Below, piece after piece: positions 15,734 through 24,539 of a DNA stretch of 43,948 nt. Both the position numbers and the translations under genes were made by a program. The notes under the pieces were generated by a model, which saw nothing but the letters and a program-made list of their open reading frames with translations, did no database searches and was not told where the DNA came from. Location: the NCBI GenBank assembly GCA_002348365.1, contig DEBC01000050.1:1-43948 (forward strand). The letters run 5' to 3'. Within the stretch, counting starts at the first letter, position 1. Every line of letters begins with the position of its first letter. This DNA comes from Alphaproteobacteria bacterium UBA2966. Its GTDB lineage: Bacteria; Pseudomonadota; Alphaproteobacteria; UBA2966.

Positions 15734-17008
15734 ATGGCGCTGACCCGACGTCCCATCGTGCTATCGGAATTGAAGCCTTCGGGACGTCCGGAACCGCGGC
15801 CGCGTAAAGCCGCACGCCTGCCGCTCATCGTCCTCGCCTGCGCCGGGCTCATTCTGTTCATTTCAATCGGAACCCGCCAGATATTTGGGCTGTTTCTGAC
15901 TCCGATGGAAGCCGATCTGGGTTGGGGCCGCGAGACCTTTGGCTTCGCGATCGCGACGCAAAATCTCGTCTGGGGGTTGTCGCAGCCTTTTGTCGGAGCG
16001 CTGGCCGATCGATTTGGGTCGGGACGGGTCATCGCGCTGGGTGCGGCCGTATACATACTGGGCCTCATCGGCATGGCGTCGACGGAATCGGCGGTCATGT
16101 TCAACTTGAGCGGCGGGCTTCTTGTCGGCCTGGCGCTGAGCGGCACGGGTTTTGCCGTGGTTCTGGGTGGGGTTGCACGCTTTGTTCACCCGTCGCGGCG
16201 CGGGTTCGCCTTCAGTATCGTGGGGACCACCGGTGCACTCGGACAACTCGCCATGATTCCACTCACCCATGGTGCGATCGGCGGATTCGGGTGGATCGGC
16301 GCCTTCTTTGTACTTGCGGCAACGGCTTCGTTGATCATCCCTCTCGCCGCAGCCTTGAGAGGGCGCGCAGATGAAGACGAGGCCGAACAGGCCAGTGAAC
16401 AGACCTTTCGAGAAGCGTTAGCGGAAGCGAGGGATCACAAGGGTTACTGGTTGCTGAACGCGGGCTTTTTCGTCTGCGGCTTTCATATCGCGTTTATTCT
16501 CACGCATCTGCCCGCCTATATCAGCGACGAGGGATTCTCCGTCGATATGGGCGCCCTCATTCTCATCGTTATCGGCGTGTTCAATATTCCGAGCGCGCTT
16601 TTCTTCGGCAAGCTCTCCGATCATATGAAGAAGCGAACGGTGCTCAGCATCATGTACCTGGCGCGGGCCGCCATCATGACCATGCTCGTATTGCTTCCAA
16701 CGACACAGACAACGCTGTTGATCTTTGGCGCCGTAATGGGACTTCTGTGGCTGGCGACGATCCCCATCACCAACGCGATTGTGGCTCAGGTGTTTGGCGT
16801 CAAGTACGTGGCCACATTGTTCGGGATCACCTGGGGCGTTCACCAGCTGGGATCTTTCTTCGGTGCCTGGATGGGGGGACTCATATTCGATCTGCTGGGA
16901 AGCTATGACCTGGTTTGGTGGTTCTCCGCCTGGATGGGTATTACGGCGGCCTTGCTTCACTGGCCGATCGATGAGCGGGCATTGCCCCGCCTGGCTGCGG
17001 CTGAATAG
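15734..17008 (+). CDS. MFS transporter, OFA-like (first of two tandem paralogs)
   Basis: Predicted 424-residue carrier of the major facilitator superfamily with about 12 membrane helices and a charged central loop (about residues 215-235). It has a polar 30-residue N-terminal tail, then GTRQIFGLFLTPM, DLGWGRETFGFAIATQN and ADRFGSGRVIALG, the loop 2-3 signature. This layout resembles the oxalate/formate antiporter-like and monocarboxylate-type MFS group, so a carboxylate substrate is likely but unproven. The next gene encodes a clear paralog. It starts 41 bases after the frameshifted hydrolase gene and may have been co-transcribed with it. Confidence 0.88.
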   Translation: MALTRRPIVLSELKPSGRPEPRPRKAARLPLIVLACAGLILFISIGTRQIFGLFLTPMEADLGWGRETFGFAIATQNLVWGLSQPFVGALADRFGSGRVIALGAAVYILGLIGMASTESAVMFNLSGGLLVGLALSGTGFAVVLGGVARFVHPSRRGFAFSIVGTTGALGQLAMIPLTHGAIGGFGWIGAFFVLAATASLIIPLAAALRGRADEDEAEQASEQTFREALAEARDHKGYWLLNAGFFVCGFHIAFILTHLPAYISDEGFSVDMGALILIVIGVFNIPSALFFGKLSDHMKKRTVLSIMYLARAAIMTMLVLLPTTQTTLLIFGAVMGLLWLATIPITNAIVAQVFGVKYVATLFGITWGVHQLGSFFGAWMGGLIFDLLGSYDLVWWFSAWMGITAALLHWPIDERALPRLAAAE

Positions 17009-17085
17009 GGCTGGGGCTGGCTGCGCACCGTGGTTTATCGGAAGGCGCCCGCGGGTCCGGCTGCGGAACTCATAAGACTGGTTCC

Positions 17086-18315
17086 ATGAAAAGTTCCTGG
17101 CGCACCCCCGCTCTCATGATCGTCTGCGGCGGTCTCATCGCGTGGCTGAGCACGGGCACCCGCCAATCGCTTGCGTTGTTCCTCCAACCCATGTCCGTCG
17201 ATATGAATTGGGGGCGCGAGGTTTTCAGTCTTGCCCTCGCCTTGCAGCTGATCATCTGGGGCGTGGCCCAACCCATCGCAGGTGCCGTCAGCGACAGGTT
17301 GGGAGCGGCACGCGTCATCGTATTCGGTGGCGTTTCCTATATCGCCGGGCTGGTTTTGATGGCCCACGCGGAAACACCGCTGATGCTTCACATCGGCCTG
17401 GGCCTCTTCACAGGCATCGGATTGAGCGCGTGCGGGTTCGCGGTGATATTCGCCGCCATTGCCCGGGCTGTTCCTCCCGGCCGCAGGAGTACAGCGCTTG
17501 GCGTGACAGGCGCCCTGGGTTCGGTAGGCCAGTTCGCCATGATTCCCGTGGCCCAAGGCATGATCGGTCTGGCAGGGGGGGCGACATCCTTGCTGGTGCT
17601 GGCGACGTGCATGGCTCTCGTCATCCCGCTCTCCATTGGCCTAGCCGGGCCGCCCGGCCAGCGCAAAAGCGCACGAGAGCAGGAGCAATCCATTCGGCAG
17701 GCACTGATACAGGCGAGGCGCCACTCAGGATTCATCTATCTCACTTCGGCGTTTTTCGTCTGTGGATTTCAGACACTCTTTATCGGCAGCCACCTTCCCG
17801 CCTTCATCAGCGATGCCGGGCTTTCGCCGGAAGTCGGTGCCTTGGCGCTGGCGATGATCGGGGGCACCAACATATTTGGATCCTTCCTGTTCGGCTGGCT
17901 GGGTGGCCGATACAGCAAGAGGGGACTCCTGGCCTTTCAATACCTGTTGCGGTCAGCTGCCATCATCGCCTACGTGCTGTTGCCGGTTACGGCCCTGTCA
18001 TCCTGCATATTTGCGGGAATCATCGGCTTAACCTGGATGGGGACAGTCCCGCTGACGAGTGGGCTCGTCGCCCAAATGTTCGGGGTCCGTTACATAGGTA
18101 TGCTGTTTGGAATCGTTTTCCTCGGTCATCAGGTCGGTGGCTTTCTGGGAACCTGGTTGGGCGGACTGCTGTTCGACGTTTATGGCGACTACAACATCAT
18201 CTGGGGGGCGTCTGTCTGGCTTGGTGTGACGGCGGCTCTGCTCCACTGGCCCATTGAAGAGCGCAACGATGACGCGCCACCGTTGGCTCAGGTCCGCGCG
18301 GTGCCGAGTATCTGA
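17086..18315 (+). CDS. MFS transporter, OFA-like (second tandem paralog)
   Basis: Predicted 409-residue carrier, paralogous to the gene just upstream: both share GTRQ-x3-LFL-x-PM, D-x-x-WGRE-x-F, the QP-x2-GA-x2-DR-x-G loop, and the ending ALLHWPI-(D/E)-ER. The long N-terminal tail of the first copy is absent here. About 12 membrane helices are visible, with a hydrophilic central loop containing GPPGQRKSAREQEQ. The start is the ATG at 17086, 77 bases after the first copy. The two carriers either arose by a local duplication or were kept together for related substrates. Substrate unknown; monocarboxylates are the obvious guess. Confidence 0.88.
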   Translation: MKSSWRTPALMIVCGGLIAWLSTGTRQSLALFLQPMSVDMNWGREVFSLALALQLIIWGVAQPIAGAVSDRLGAARVIVFGGVSYIAGLVLMAHAETPLMLHIGLGLFTGIGLSACGFAVIFAAIARAVPPGRRSTALGVTGALGSVGQFAMIPVAQGMIGLAGGATSLLVLATCMALVIPLSIGLAGPPGQRKSAREQEQSIRQALIQARRHSGFIYLTSAFFVCGFQTLFIGSHLPAFISDAGLSPEVGALALAMIGGTNIFGSFLFGWLGGRYSKRGLLAFQYLLRSAAIIAYVLLPVTALSSCIFAGIIGLTWMGTVPLTSGLVAQMFGVRYIGMLFGIVFLGHQVGGFLGTWLGGLLFDVYGDYNIIWGASVWLGVTAALLHWPIEERNDDAPPLAQVRAVPSI

Positions 18316-18326
18316 GTGTCGGCCGG

Positions 18327-18355
18327 TTAACGGCCAACATCACAGCCTCTATAAT
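18327..18355 (+). promoter_or_regulatory. Predicted promoter of gabD
   Basis: TTAACG (18327-18332) and a perfect TATAAT (18350-18355) are spaced by 17 bases. Transcription would start near 18362, about 50 bases before the gabD ATG. A short inverted repeat GGCCG-GTTAA-CGGCC (18321-18335) covers the -35, which could be an operator or the 3' hairpin of the MFS gene. Confidence 0.55.
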
Positions 18356-18410
18356 GAGTGCCAAGGCGCGGGCGGGCGCCAGGTTCCAATTTCAACGGAG
18401 AGGACTTCCA

Positions 18411-19865
18411 ATGAACCTCAAAGACTCATCGCTATTTCGTCAGCAATGCTACATCAACGGCGCCTGGGTGGATGCTGACGATGGCGGAACGATCGAGGTC
18501 GATAATCCCGTAGACAATTCCATCGTTGGAACCATCCCGAAGATGGGTGCCAACGAAACCCGCCGGGCCATCGATGCGGCCAATGAGGCCCTGCCTGAAT
18601 GGCGGGCAAGGACCGGCAAGGAAAGGGCGAACATCCTGCGCAAATGGTTCGACCTTGTCATGGAGAACCAGGAAGATCTTGCGGTCCTGATGACGACCGA
18701 GCAGGGGAAGCCGCTTGCGGAGTCAATGGGTGAGATCGTTTACGGCGCGTCATTCATCGAATGGTTTGCCGAAGAGGCGAAGCGCATCTACGGCGACACT
18801 ATCCCGCAGCACCAGCACGACAAACGAATCGTCGTGATCAAGGAGCCGGTGGGGGTCGTGGCCTCCATTACGCCCTGGAATTTTCCCAATGCCATGATCA
18901 CGCGGAAATGTGCCCCTGCCCTGGCAGCGGGATGCACGGTCGTTGCAAAACCGGCGACACAGACGCCCTATTCGGCATTTGCCCTGGCCGAACTCGCCGA
19001 GCGGGCAGGCATTCCCAAGGGTGTACTGAACGTCGTCAGTGGCGCGAGTTCCGAGATTGGCGCCGAGATGACGTCGAATCCGATCGTCCGCAAGCTGAGC
19101 TTCACGGGCTCGACCGAGATCGGCAAACTTCTGATGGAGCAGTGTGCGGGCACCGTCAAAAAGGTTTCGATGGAGCTCGGCGGCAACGCGCCGTTCATCG
19201 TTTTCGACGATGCCGATATCGATTCGGCTGTTACCGGCGCGATGCAGTCAAAATATCGGAACGCCGGTCAGACGTGCGTCTGCGCCAACCGGATTTTTGC
19301 GCAGGAGAGCATCTACGACGAGTTCACCGGAAAGCTCGCGGAGGCAGCGAAAGCCATGAAGGTCGGAGACGGCCTTGAGGATGGCGTTGCCCAGGGACCC
19401 CTGATCGACATAAATGCGGTGGAAAAGGTCGAGAGTCATATCCAGGACGCGCTCCAAAAGGGTGCCCGCCTGGTGGTTGGCGGCAGCCGGCATTCGAACG
19501 GCGGCAACTTCTTCGAGCCGACCGTTCTGGCCGACGTCACGCCCGACATGATCGTCAGCAAGGAAGAGACCTTTGGGCCGCTCGCCCCGGTCTACCGCTT
19601 CGGATCCGATGCCGATGTGATCAAGATGGCCAACGATACCGAGTTCGGACTCGCCGCCTACTTCTACACACGCGATATCGGCCGCGTGTGGAAAGTCGCG
19701 GAAGAACTGGAGTACGGCATCGTCGGTATCAATGCGGGGATCATCTCGACGGAGATCGCCCCCTTCGGCGGTATGAAGGAATCAGGTGTCGGCCGCGAGG
19801 GATCGAAGTACGGCATCGACGAGTTCGTCGAGGTCAAATACCTGTTGATGGGTGATATTGCCTGA
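18411..19865 (+). CDS. gabD: NAD(P)-dependent succinate-semialdehyde dehydrogenase
   Basis: Predicted 484-residue aldehyde dehydrogenase that oxidises succinate semialdehyde to succinate in GABA and related catabolism. Key features are PWNFPN at 155-160 (N157), K180 in VVAKPATQTPYSA, the FTGSTEIGKLLM cofactor loop, general base E255 in MELGGNAPF and nucleophile C289 in GQTCVCANR. An adjacent C291 is in the position of the redox-switch cysteine described for GabD enzymes. The length equals that of the family. GGAGAGG precedes the ATG at 18411. Glutarate-semialdehyde dehydrogenase activity is a possible alternative. No GABA transaminase is nearby. Confidence 0.93.
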   Translation: MNLKDSSLFRQQCYINGAWVDADDGGTIEVDNPVDNSIVGTIPKMGANETRRAIDAANEALPEWRARTGKERANILRKWFDLVMENQEDLAVLMTTEQGKPLAESMGEIVYGASFIEWFAEEAKRIYGDTIPQHQHDKRIVVIKEPVGVVASITPWNFPNAMITRKCAPALAAGCTVVAKPATQTPYSAFALAELAERAGIPKGVLNVVSGASSEIGAEMTSNPIVRKLSFTGSTEIGKLLMEQCAGTVKKVSMELGGNAPFIVFDDADIDSAVTGAMQSKYRNAGQTCVCANRIFAQESIYDEFTGKLAEAAKAMKVGDGLEDGVAQGPLIDINAVEKVESHIQDALQKGARLVVGGSRHSNGGNFFEPTVLADVTPDMIVSKEETFGPLAPVYRFGSDADVIKMANDTEFGLAAYFYTRDIGRVWKVAEELEYGIVGINAGIISTEIAPFGGMKESGVGREGSKYGIDEFVEVKYLLMGDIA

Positions 19866-19892
19866 GGCTGACCCCATATAGCTTGGGTGAAC

Positions 19893-19941
19893 CGGGCGGG
19901 TGCCGGTGGAGCCGCAATGCGGCGATGTCCGGGCCCGCCCG
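19893..19941 (+). terminator. Nested GC-rich hairpin after gabD
   Basis: CGGGCGGG (19893-19900) pairs perfectly with CCCGCCCG (19934-19941), and within the loop GCCGC-AAT-GCGGC (19911-19923) forms a second hairpin. There is no T run after it, so it is not a classical intrinsic terminator; a 3'-end stabilising structure or transcription roadblock is possible. Confidence 0.4.
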
Positions 19942-20009
19942 ACCTGTATTCGGGATGTTGCCGCCATGATGGGGACATCCATCGACGTTGAGGTTAGGGA
20001 ATCAATCTT

Positions 20010-21386
20010 ATGGCAAAGTTTGACTACGATCTGTTCGTGATCGGCGCAGGATCCGGTGGGGTTTCCGCCAGCCGTCGTGCGGTCGCGTTCGGTGCCAAGG
20101 CGATGATCTGTGAGGAATTTCGCGTGGGTGGTACCTGTGTGATCCGGGGTTGCGTTCCGAAGAAACTTTTCACCTACGCTGCACACTTTGCCGAGGATTT
20201 CGAGGACGCCGTTGGATTCGGCTGGCAACAGGCGCATCCGATGTTCGACTGGCCGACCCTGATCGCCAACAAGGATGCCGAGATCGACCGACTCAACGGA
20301 ATCTATATCCGTATGCTCAACAACGCCGGGGTCGATCTCGTTGAAGACCGAGGTGTTCTTGTCGATCCACATACGGTCGAGGTCGGAGGCAAGACGATAA
20401 CCGCTGAAACCATTCTGGTGGCGACGGGTGCCGCGCCATTCCGGCCGGATATTCCCGGCATCGAACACACCATTACCTCGAACGAGGCTTTCCACCTGGA
20501 GGAATTCCCGCACCGGGCCATCGTCGTGGGCGGCGGATATATTGCGGTGGAATTTGCCGGAATTTTCAATGGCTTAGGCTCTCAGGTCACCCAGCTTTAC
20601 CGCGGAGAGCAGATTCTTCGGGGCTTTGACGATGACGTTCGGGCAATGCTGGCGGAGGAAATCGGCAAGAAGGGCATCAACCTGAAGGTTGAGAGTCAGG
20701 TCGAACGTATCGACAAGGTCGGACAGCATCTCGAGGTGACACTGACCAGCGGGGAGACGATTGCTGCCGAACTCGTGATGTATGCCACGGGCCGCAATCC
20801 AAATACGAAGGGTGTCGGACTCGAGGATGTCGGTGTGGAGCTCGATGACAAGGGTGCCATCAAAGTCGACCAATTCTCCCAGACCAATGTTCCCAACATC
20901 TATGCGATTGGAGATGTAACCAACCGGATGAATCTGACGCCTGTGGCGATCAACGAAGGTCGGGCCTTCGCCGAAACACTCTACGCGAAGCAGCCCCGGT
21001 CACTCGATTACACCAATGTGCCTCATGCGGTGTTTTCCAACCCGTCAGTGGGTGTTGCGGGTCTGAGCGAGGCGCGGGCGCGTCAGCTGTACGAGGCTGT
21101 CGACATATACAAATCCACATTCAAGCCGATGAAGCACACATTGACCGGTCGAGATGAGCGGACTCTGATGAAGCTTATTGTCGATGTTGCGAGTGATCGG
21201 GTCGTCGGCGTCCACATGGTGGGACCTGACGCCGCCGAAATCGTGCAAGGCATGGGCATCGCACTGGTTTGCGGTGCAACCAAAGCGCAGTTCGATGCGA
21301 CAATTGGCATCCATCCCTCTGCGGCGGAGGAATTCGTGACGATGCGAGAGAAATTTGTCGAGCTCGAGGCCGAGGCGGCTGAATAG
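20010..21386 (+). CDS. gor: Glutathione-disulfide reductase
   Basis: Predicted 458-residue NADPH/FAD-dependent disulfide reductase that keeps glutathione reduced in the cytoplasm. The FAD motif is GAGSGG (12-17), the redox pair is C43 and C48 in GGTCVIRGCVPKK, the NADPH fold is VVGGGYIAVEFAGIF, and the YRGEQILRGFD stretch carries the Arg residues that favour NADPH. Catalytic H435 and E440 are in HPSAAEE. The RGCVPKK and YRG-x-x-ILRGFD sequences identify glutathione reductase over mercuric or lipoamide relatives. AGGGA lies upstream of the ATG. It precedes the class II DAHP synthase gene, and grxD in this window is a plausible consumer of the glutathione pool. Confidence 0.95.
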   Translation: MAKFDYDLFVIGAGSGGVSASRRAVAFGAKAMICEEFRVGGTCVIRGCVPKKLFTYAAHFAEDFEDAVGFGWQQAHPMFDWPTLIANKDAEIDRLNGIYIRMLNNAGVDLVEDRGVLVDPHTVEVGGKTITAETILVATGAAPFRPDIPGIEHTITSNEAFHLEEFPHRAIVVGGGYIAVEFAGIFNGLGSQVTQLYRGEQILRGFDDDVRAMLAEEIGKKGINLKVESQVERIDKVGQHLEVTLTSGETIAAELVMYATGRNPNTKGVGLEDVGVELDDKGAIKVDQFSQTNVPNIYAIGDVTNRMNLTPVAINEGRAFAETLYAKQPRSLDYTNVPHAVFSNPSVGVAGLSEARARQLYEAVDIYKSTFKPMKHTLTGRDERTLMKLIVDVASDRVVGVHMVGPDAAEIVQGMGIALVCGATKAQFDATIGIHPSAAEEFVTMREKFVELEAEAAE

Positions 21387-21529
21387 GATGCATCATTCCT
21401 CCGCGCGCGTTTTTGACTCCTTGAACGAAGATTCGCTCACGTCATGGTGGATTTATCAGCCAAAATTGTGGCTTTCCGCCGCGAACCAGCGTATACGCTT
21501 ATTCCTCTTTCCGCATGAGGAGTGGGATC

Positions 21530-22915
21530 ATGCCTAAGAAGTGGTCTCCGGATAGCTGGCACGGCCTGCCGATCCAGCAACAGCCGGATTACTCTGACCC
21601 GGAAGCTCTGTCTTCTACGCTCGAACAAGTGCGTGGATTGCCGCCACTCGTGTTCGCCGGCGAAGCGCGCCAGCTTCGGGCTCAACTTGCCGACGTGGCC
21701 GAAGGACGGGCTTTCCTGCTTCAGGGTGGTGATTGTGCGGAAAGCTTCGCGGAATTCAGCGCGGACAACATTCGGGACATGTTCCGAGTGCTCATGCAGA
21801 TGGCGGTCGTCATGACGTTTGCGGCGGCCTGCCCGATCGTCAAGGTCGGACGTCTGGCGGGACAGTTCGCCAAACCACGCAGTGCACCGACGGAATCACA
21901 GGTTGGTGCAGAGCTTCCGAGCTATCGTGGCGACATCGTGAATGGGATGGAATTCACGCCGGAAGCGCGGGCCGCCGATCCTTCGCGTCTTCTGCAGGGC
22001 TATCACCAATCCTCATCGACGCTCAATCTGCTCCGGGCTTTCGCGCACGGTGGTTATGCCGATCTGCACCGGGTTCACGGTTGGAACCTCGGGTTCGTCT
22101 CCAGAACATCCCAAGGTGAGAGATATGCTGATCTCGCAGACCGCATCACCGAGGCACTGGGTTTCATGGAGGCCTGCGGCATAACAGGTGATTCCGTGCC
22201 TGCCATGCACGAGGTCGACTTCTATACATCGCATGAAGCCTTGCTGCTCGGTTTTGAAGAGGCGATGACACGCGTCGATTCGACAACAGGCGACTGGTAC
22301 GACACGTCAGCTCACATGCTTTGGATCGGTGATCGAACGCGTCAGGAAGACGGAGCTCATGTTGAATTCATGCGTGGAATCTCCAACCCCATCGGGATCA
22401 AGGCCGGCCCCAGCACCGAGCCGGATGGCCTGTTGAAGTTGATTGATCTCCTCAATCCCGAGAATGACGCGGGCCGACTGACACTCATCGTCCGTATGGG
22501 TGCGGATAAGGTCGGTGAGCATCTGCCGCCCCTCGTCCGGGCCGTCCAGCAGGAAGGACGCAAGGTCGTGTGGTCTTGCGATCCCATGCATGGAAACACG
22601 GTAAAGTCTGCGAACGGCTACAAGACACGAATATTCGATCAGGTCCTGTCCGAGGTGCAGCAATTCTTCGACGTACACATCGGCGAAGGAACCTATGCCG
22701 GGGGTGTTCATTTCGAAATGACCGGTCAGGATGTCACTGAGTGCCTGGGTGGTGCCCAAGACATCACAGAGCGGTCGCTGGCAGATCGCTACCACACGCA
22801 CTGTGACCCGCGGCTCAATGCGTCTCAGGCGCTTGAGCTGGCGTTCCTGATTGCAGATTCCCTGAAGAAACAACGCGCCAACGGCCAGCCTCGGATCGTC
22901 GCTGAGGCTTCCTGA
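21530..22915 (+). CDS. 3-Deoxy-7-phosphoheptulonate synthase, class II
   Basis: Predicted 461-residue plant-type (class II) DAHP synthase, which joins phosphoenolpyruvate and erythrose-4-P to begin aromatic amino acid synthesis. Family sequences include WSPDSWHGLPIQQQPDY at the start, LLQGGDCAESFAEF, VGRLAGQFAKPRS, and later WSCDPMHGNT, GGVHFEMTGQDVTECLGG and YHTHCDPRLN, with the metal-binding Cys, His, Glu and Asp in these last motifs. The ATG at 21530 has GAGGAG upstream. The stop is followed at once by a GTG start of the next gene. Class II enzymes are common in alphaproteobacteria and actinobacteria. The 143-base upstream gap shows no clear promoter to me. Confidence 0.95.
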   Translation: MPKKWSPDSWHGLPIQQQPDYSDPEALSSTLEQVRGLPPLVFAGEARQLRAQLADVAEGRAFLLQGGDCAESFAEFSADNIRDMFRVLMQMAVVMTFAAACPIVKVGRLAGQFAKPRSAPTESQVGAELPSYRGDIVNGMEFTPEARAADPSRLLQGYHQSSSTLNLLRAFAHGGYADLHRVHGWNLGFVSRTSQGERYADLADRITEALGFMEACGITGDSVPAMHEVDFYTSHEALLLGFEEAMTRVDSTTGDWYDTSAHMLWIGDRTRQEDGAHVEFMRGISNPIGIKAGPSTEPDGLLKLIDLLNPENDAGRLTLIVRMGADKVGEHLPPLVRAVQQEGRKVVWSCDPMHGNTVKSANGYKTRIFDQVLSEVQQFFDVHIGEGTYAGGVHFEMTGQDVTECLGGAQDITERSLADRYHTHCDPRLNASQALELAFLIADSLKKQRANGQPRIVAEAS

Positions 22916-24088
22916 GTGTCATCCGCCGCGCAAAACGACCGGCCGCCGCCGCTGAGCGACGCGGACATCAGCAGCCACACCGACCGGTACTTCCGTAAAT
23001 CTCGACGGACGGTCGCCAGATTCGGCGACGCGCGGGTTACTTACGCCGTTTTCATGCGACGTCCGGTGGTCTTCACGCCCAAGTTCATGGTCGAGTGGCT
23101 GGAAGAAGTTGCCGCTGTCAGAGGAACGGTGTTCGATATTGATCTGCGGTTCGAAGAAGGTGAACGCGTCGGCGCCGGTGAACCGCTGGCCTATATCTCG
23201 GGCTCCATGCACGATCTTGTGGACCTCGAAACACTCTACCTTCAGAAACTCGGTGCACCCTGTGTCGCGGCTTACAACGCCTATGTGATGTGCTGCGACC
23301 TGCCGAAGGTTGCATTCATGGCTTTCGACGCCCGGCATTGCGCGGGTACCGAAATGGCGGAGATGATGGCGTATGCCGCGAGCGTGGGTTCCCGCGCCGC
23401 GCAGCAGGATGTTGGCGCCGTCGGATTTGTCGGCTGCGCGACAGACTCCACGGCCGCGTATTTTGGCCGTGAGCGCGGACTGGGAACAATGCCCCATGCC
23501 CTGATCGGATATGCCGGCTCTACGCTTCGAGCGGCTGAAATGTTCCACGAGACCTTCCCTGACGAACCGCTCTACGTACTGGTCGACTATTTCGGCTCTG
23601 AGATCACGGATACCCTGGAGATCTGTGCTCATTTTCCTGAGCTCGCCGCGGAGGGCCAACTCGGGGTGCGGCTCGACACGCATGGCAGCCGATTCGTCGA
23701 GGGCCTGGATCCTGAACGGTCCTACGAAGTGCTTCAGCGACACGACGCTTACGCCGTCAAACAGTACCGCAACGAGAACGAATTGAGGTGGTTGCTGGGT
23801 ACCGGTGTCTCTGCAGCGGCCATCTGCCATGTGCGTCAGACTCTGGACAATGCCGGCTATGACAAGGTCAAGATCATCGCAAGTTCGGGATTCAGCCCGG
23901 CAAAGTGCAAGGTCATGGCGAGCGTGAAAGCGCCTATCGACATGATCGGAACCGGTTCCTACCTGCCGGAGAACTGGCCGGAGACCTACGCCACGGCCGA
24001 TATCGTGGAGTATGACGGCAAGCCACAGGTCAAAGTCGGCCGTGAATTTCTGCTGAAGAACGCACGGGGGCGGTCAAACAATTCCTGA
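22916..24088 (+). CDS. Nicotinate phosphoribosyltransferase-like protein
   Basis: Predicted 390-residue protein of the nicotinate/quinolinate phosphoribosyltransferase superfamily, which makes nicotinate mononucleotide from nicotinate and PRPP. Visible signatures are GEPLAYISGSMHDLVDLETLYLQ-like N-terminal domain, the FDARHCAGTEM helix region, VDYFGSE, VRLDTHG, IIASSGFSP and DMIGTGSYLPENW, ending with DGKPQVKVGR. The start is GTG at 22916, directly abutting the TGA of the DAHP synthase gene, so translation is probably coupled. NadE lies 1.6 kb downstream, and the two together would convert nicotinate to NAD with a NadD. A degenerate or alternative substrate is possible. Confidence 0.82.
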   Translation: MSSAAQNDRPPPLSDADISSHTDRYFRKSRRTVARFGDARVTYAVFMRRPVVFTPKFMVEWLEEVAAVRGTVFDIDLRFEEGERVGAGEPLAYISGSMHDLVDLETLYLQKLGAPCVAAYNAYVMCCDLPKVAFMAFDARHCAGTEMAEMMAYAASVGSRAAQQDVGAVGFVGCATDSTAAYFGRERGLGTMPHALIGYAGSTLRAAEMFHETFPDEPLYVLVDYFGSEITDTLEICAHFPELAAEGQLGVRLDTHGSRFVEGLDPERSYEVLQRHDAYAVKQYRNENELRWLLGTGVSAAAICHVRQTLDNAGYDKVKIIASSGFSPAKCKVMASVKAPIDMIGTGSYLPENWPETYATADIVEYDGKPQVKVGREFLLKNARGRSNNS

Positions 24089-24127
24089 CCCGAGTACTCT
24101 CGGGTGCGAGTGAGCCTCAAGGCCTGA

Positions 24128-24487
24128 CTATTCTGACAGACAACCGCGCAGTGCGCCGATCTCGTCCAGTTCGATACGGGCAGGTCCCGAACACGGCATC
24201 CCGAGCACGACATGTGTATCGCGAATTCGGCAGGATTCGAGCTTACCGTTGGCAAAGAGCGTGACCGTGTGCCCGGCAATGCAGTCGATCGGCTGTTCCT
24301 TTGCCTTGAACAGCCGGTGATGGGCATCAATGACGCAGCGCTGAATGCCGCCATCCTGATGGAACTTGATGGTTCCCGCGGAGCACTGCATGGCGTCTGC
24401 AGTAGGGCTGAGCAAGGAGGCCATCAGCGCGACGAATGCCACTTGCCGCCACCGGGGAGCGCCCTTCATGTTGCCGCGATGGTTCAT
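24128..24487 (-). CDS. Small secreted protein with three cysteine-bracketed repeats
   Basis: Predicted 119-residue exported protein; I recognise no family. The N terminus has basic residues, a hydrophobic core (VAFVALMASLLSP) and an A-D-A site, giving cleavage after residue 32. The mature part has exactly six Cys (35, 51, 69, 86, 99, 116), arranged as three units: CSAGTIKFHQDGGIQRC, CIAGHTVTLFANGKLESC and the C99-C116 unit ending GALRGC. Each has the plan C, then A/G-rich pair, alternating strand, a G-x-(I/L) turn and C, with 16-17 spacing. This suggests three disulfide-closed hairpins. Start could be codon 1 or the Met at codon 7. It is alone on this strand between two plus-strand genes and next to an oxidoreductase gene on its strand. 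Confidence 0.7.
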   Translation of the reverse strand: MNHRGNMKGAPRWRQVAFVALMASLLSPTADAMQCSAGTIKFHQDGGIQRCVIDAHHRLFKAKEQPIDCIAGHTVTLFANGKLESCRIRDTHVVLGMPCSGPARIELDEIGALRGCLSE

Positions 24488-24539
24488 GCACTGAATCTAT
24501 GCGAGTAGCGAGACCGTCACAACGCGTCTGGACATCGGA

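Noticed and set aside
21387..21529. A promoter before the class II DAHP synthase gene
   Set aside because: TTGTGG and TATACG are present but 20 bases apart, outside the normal spacer range; not reported as a feature.
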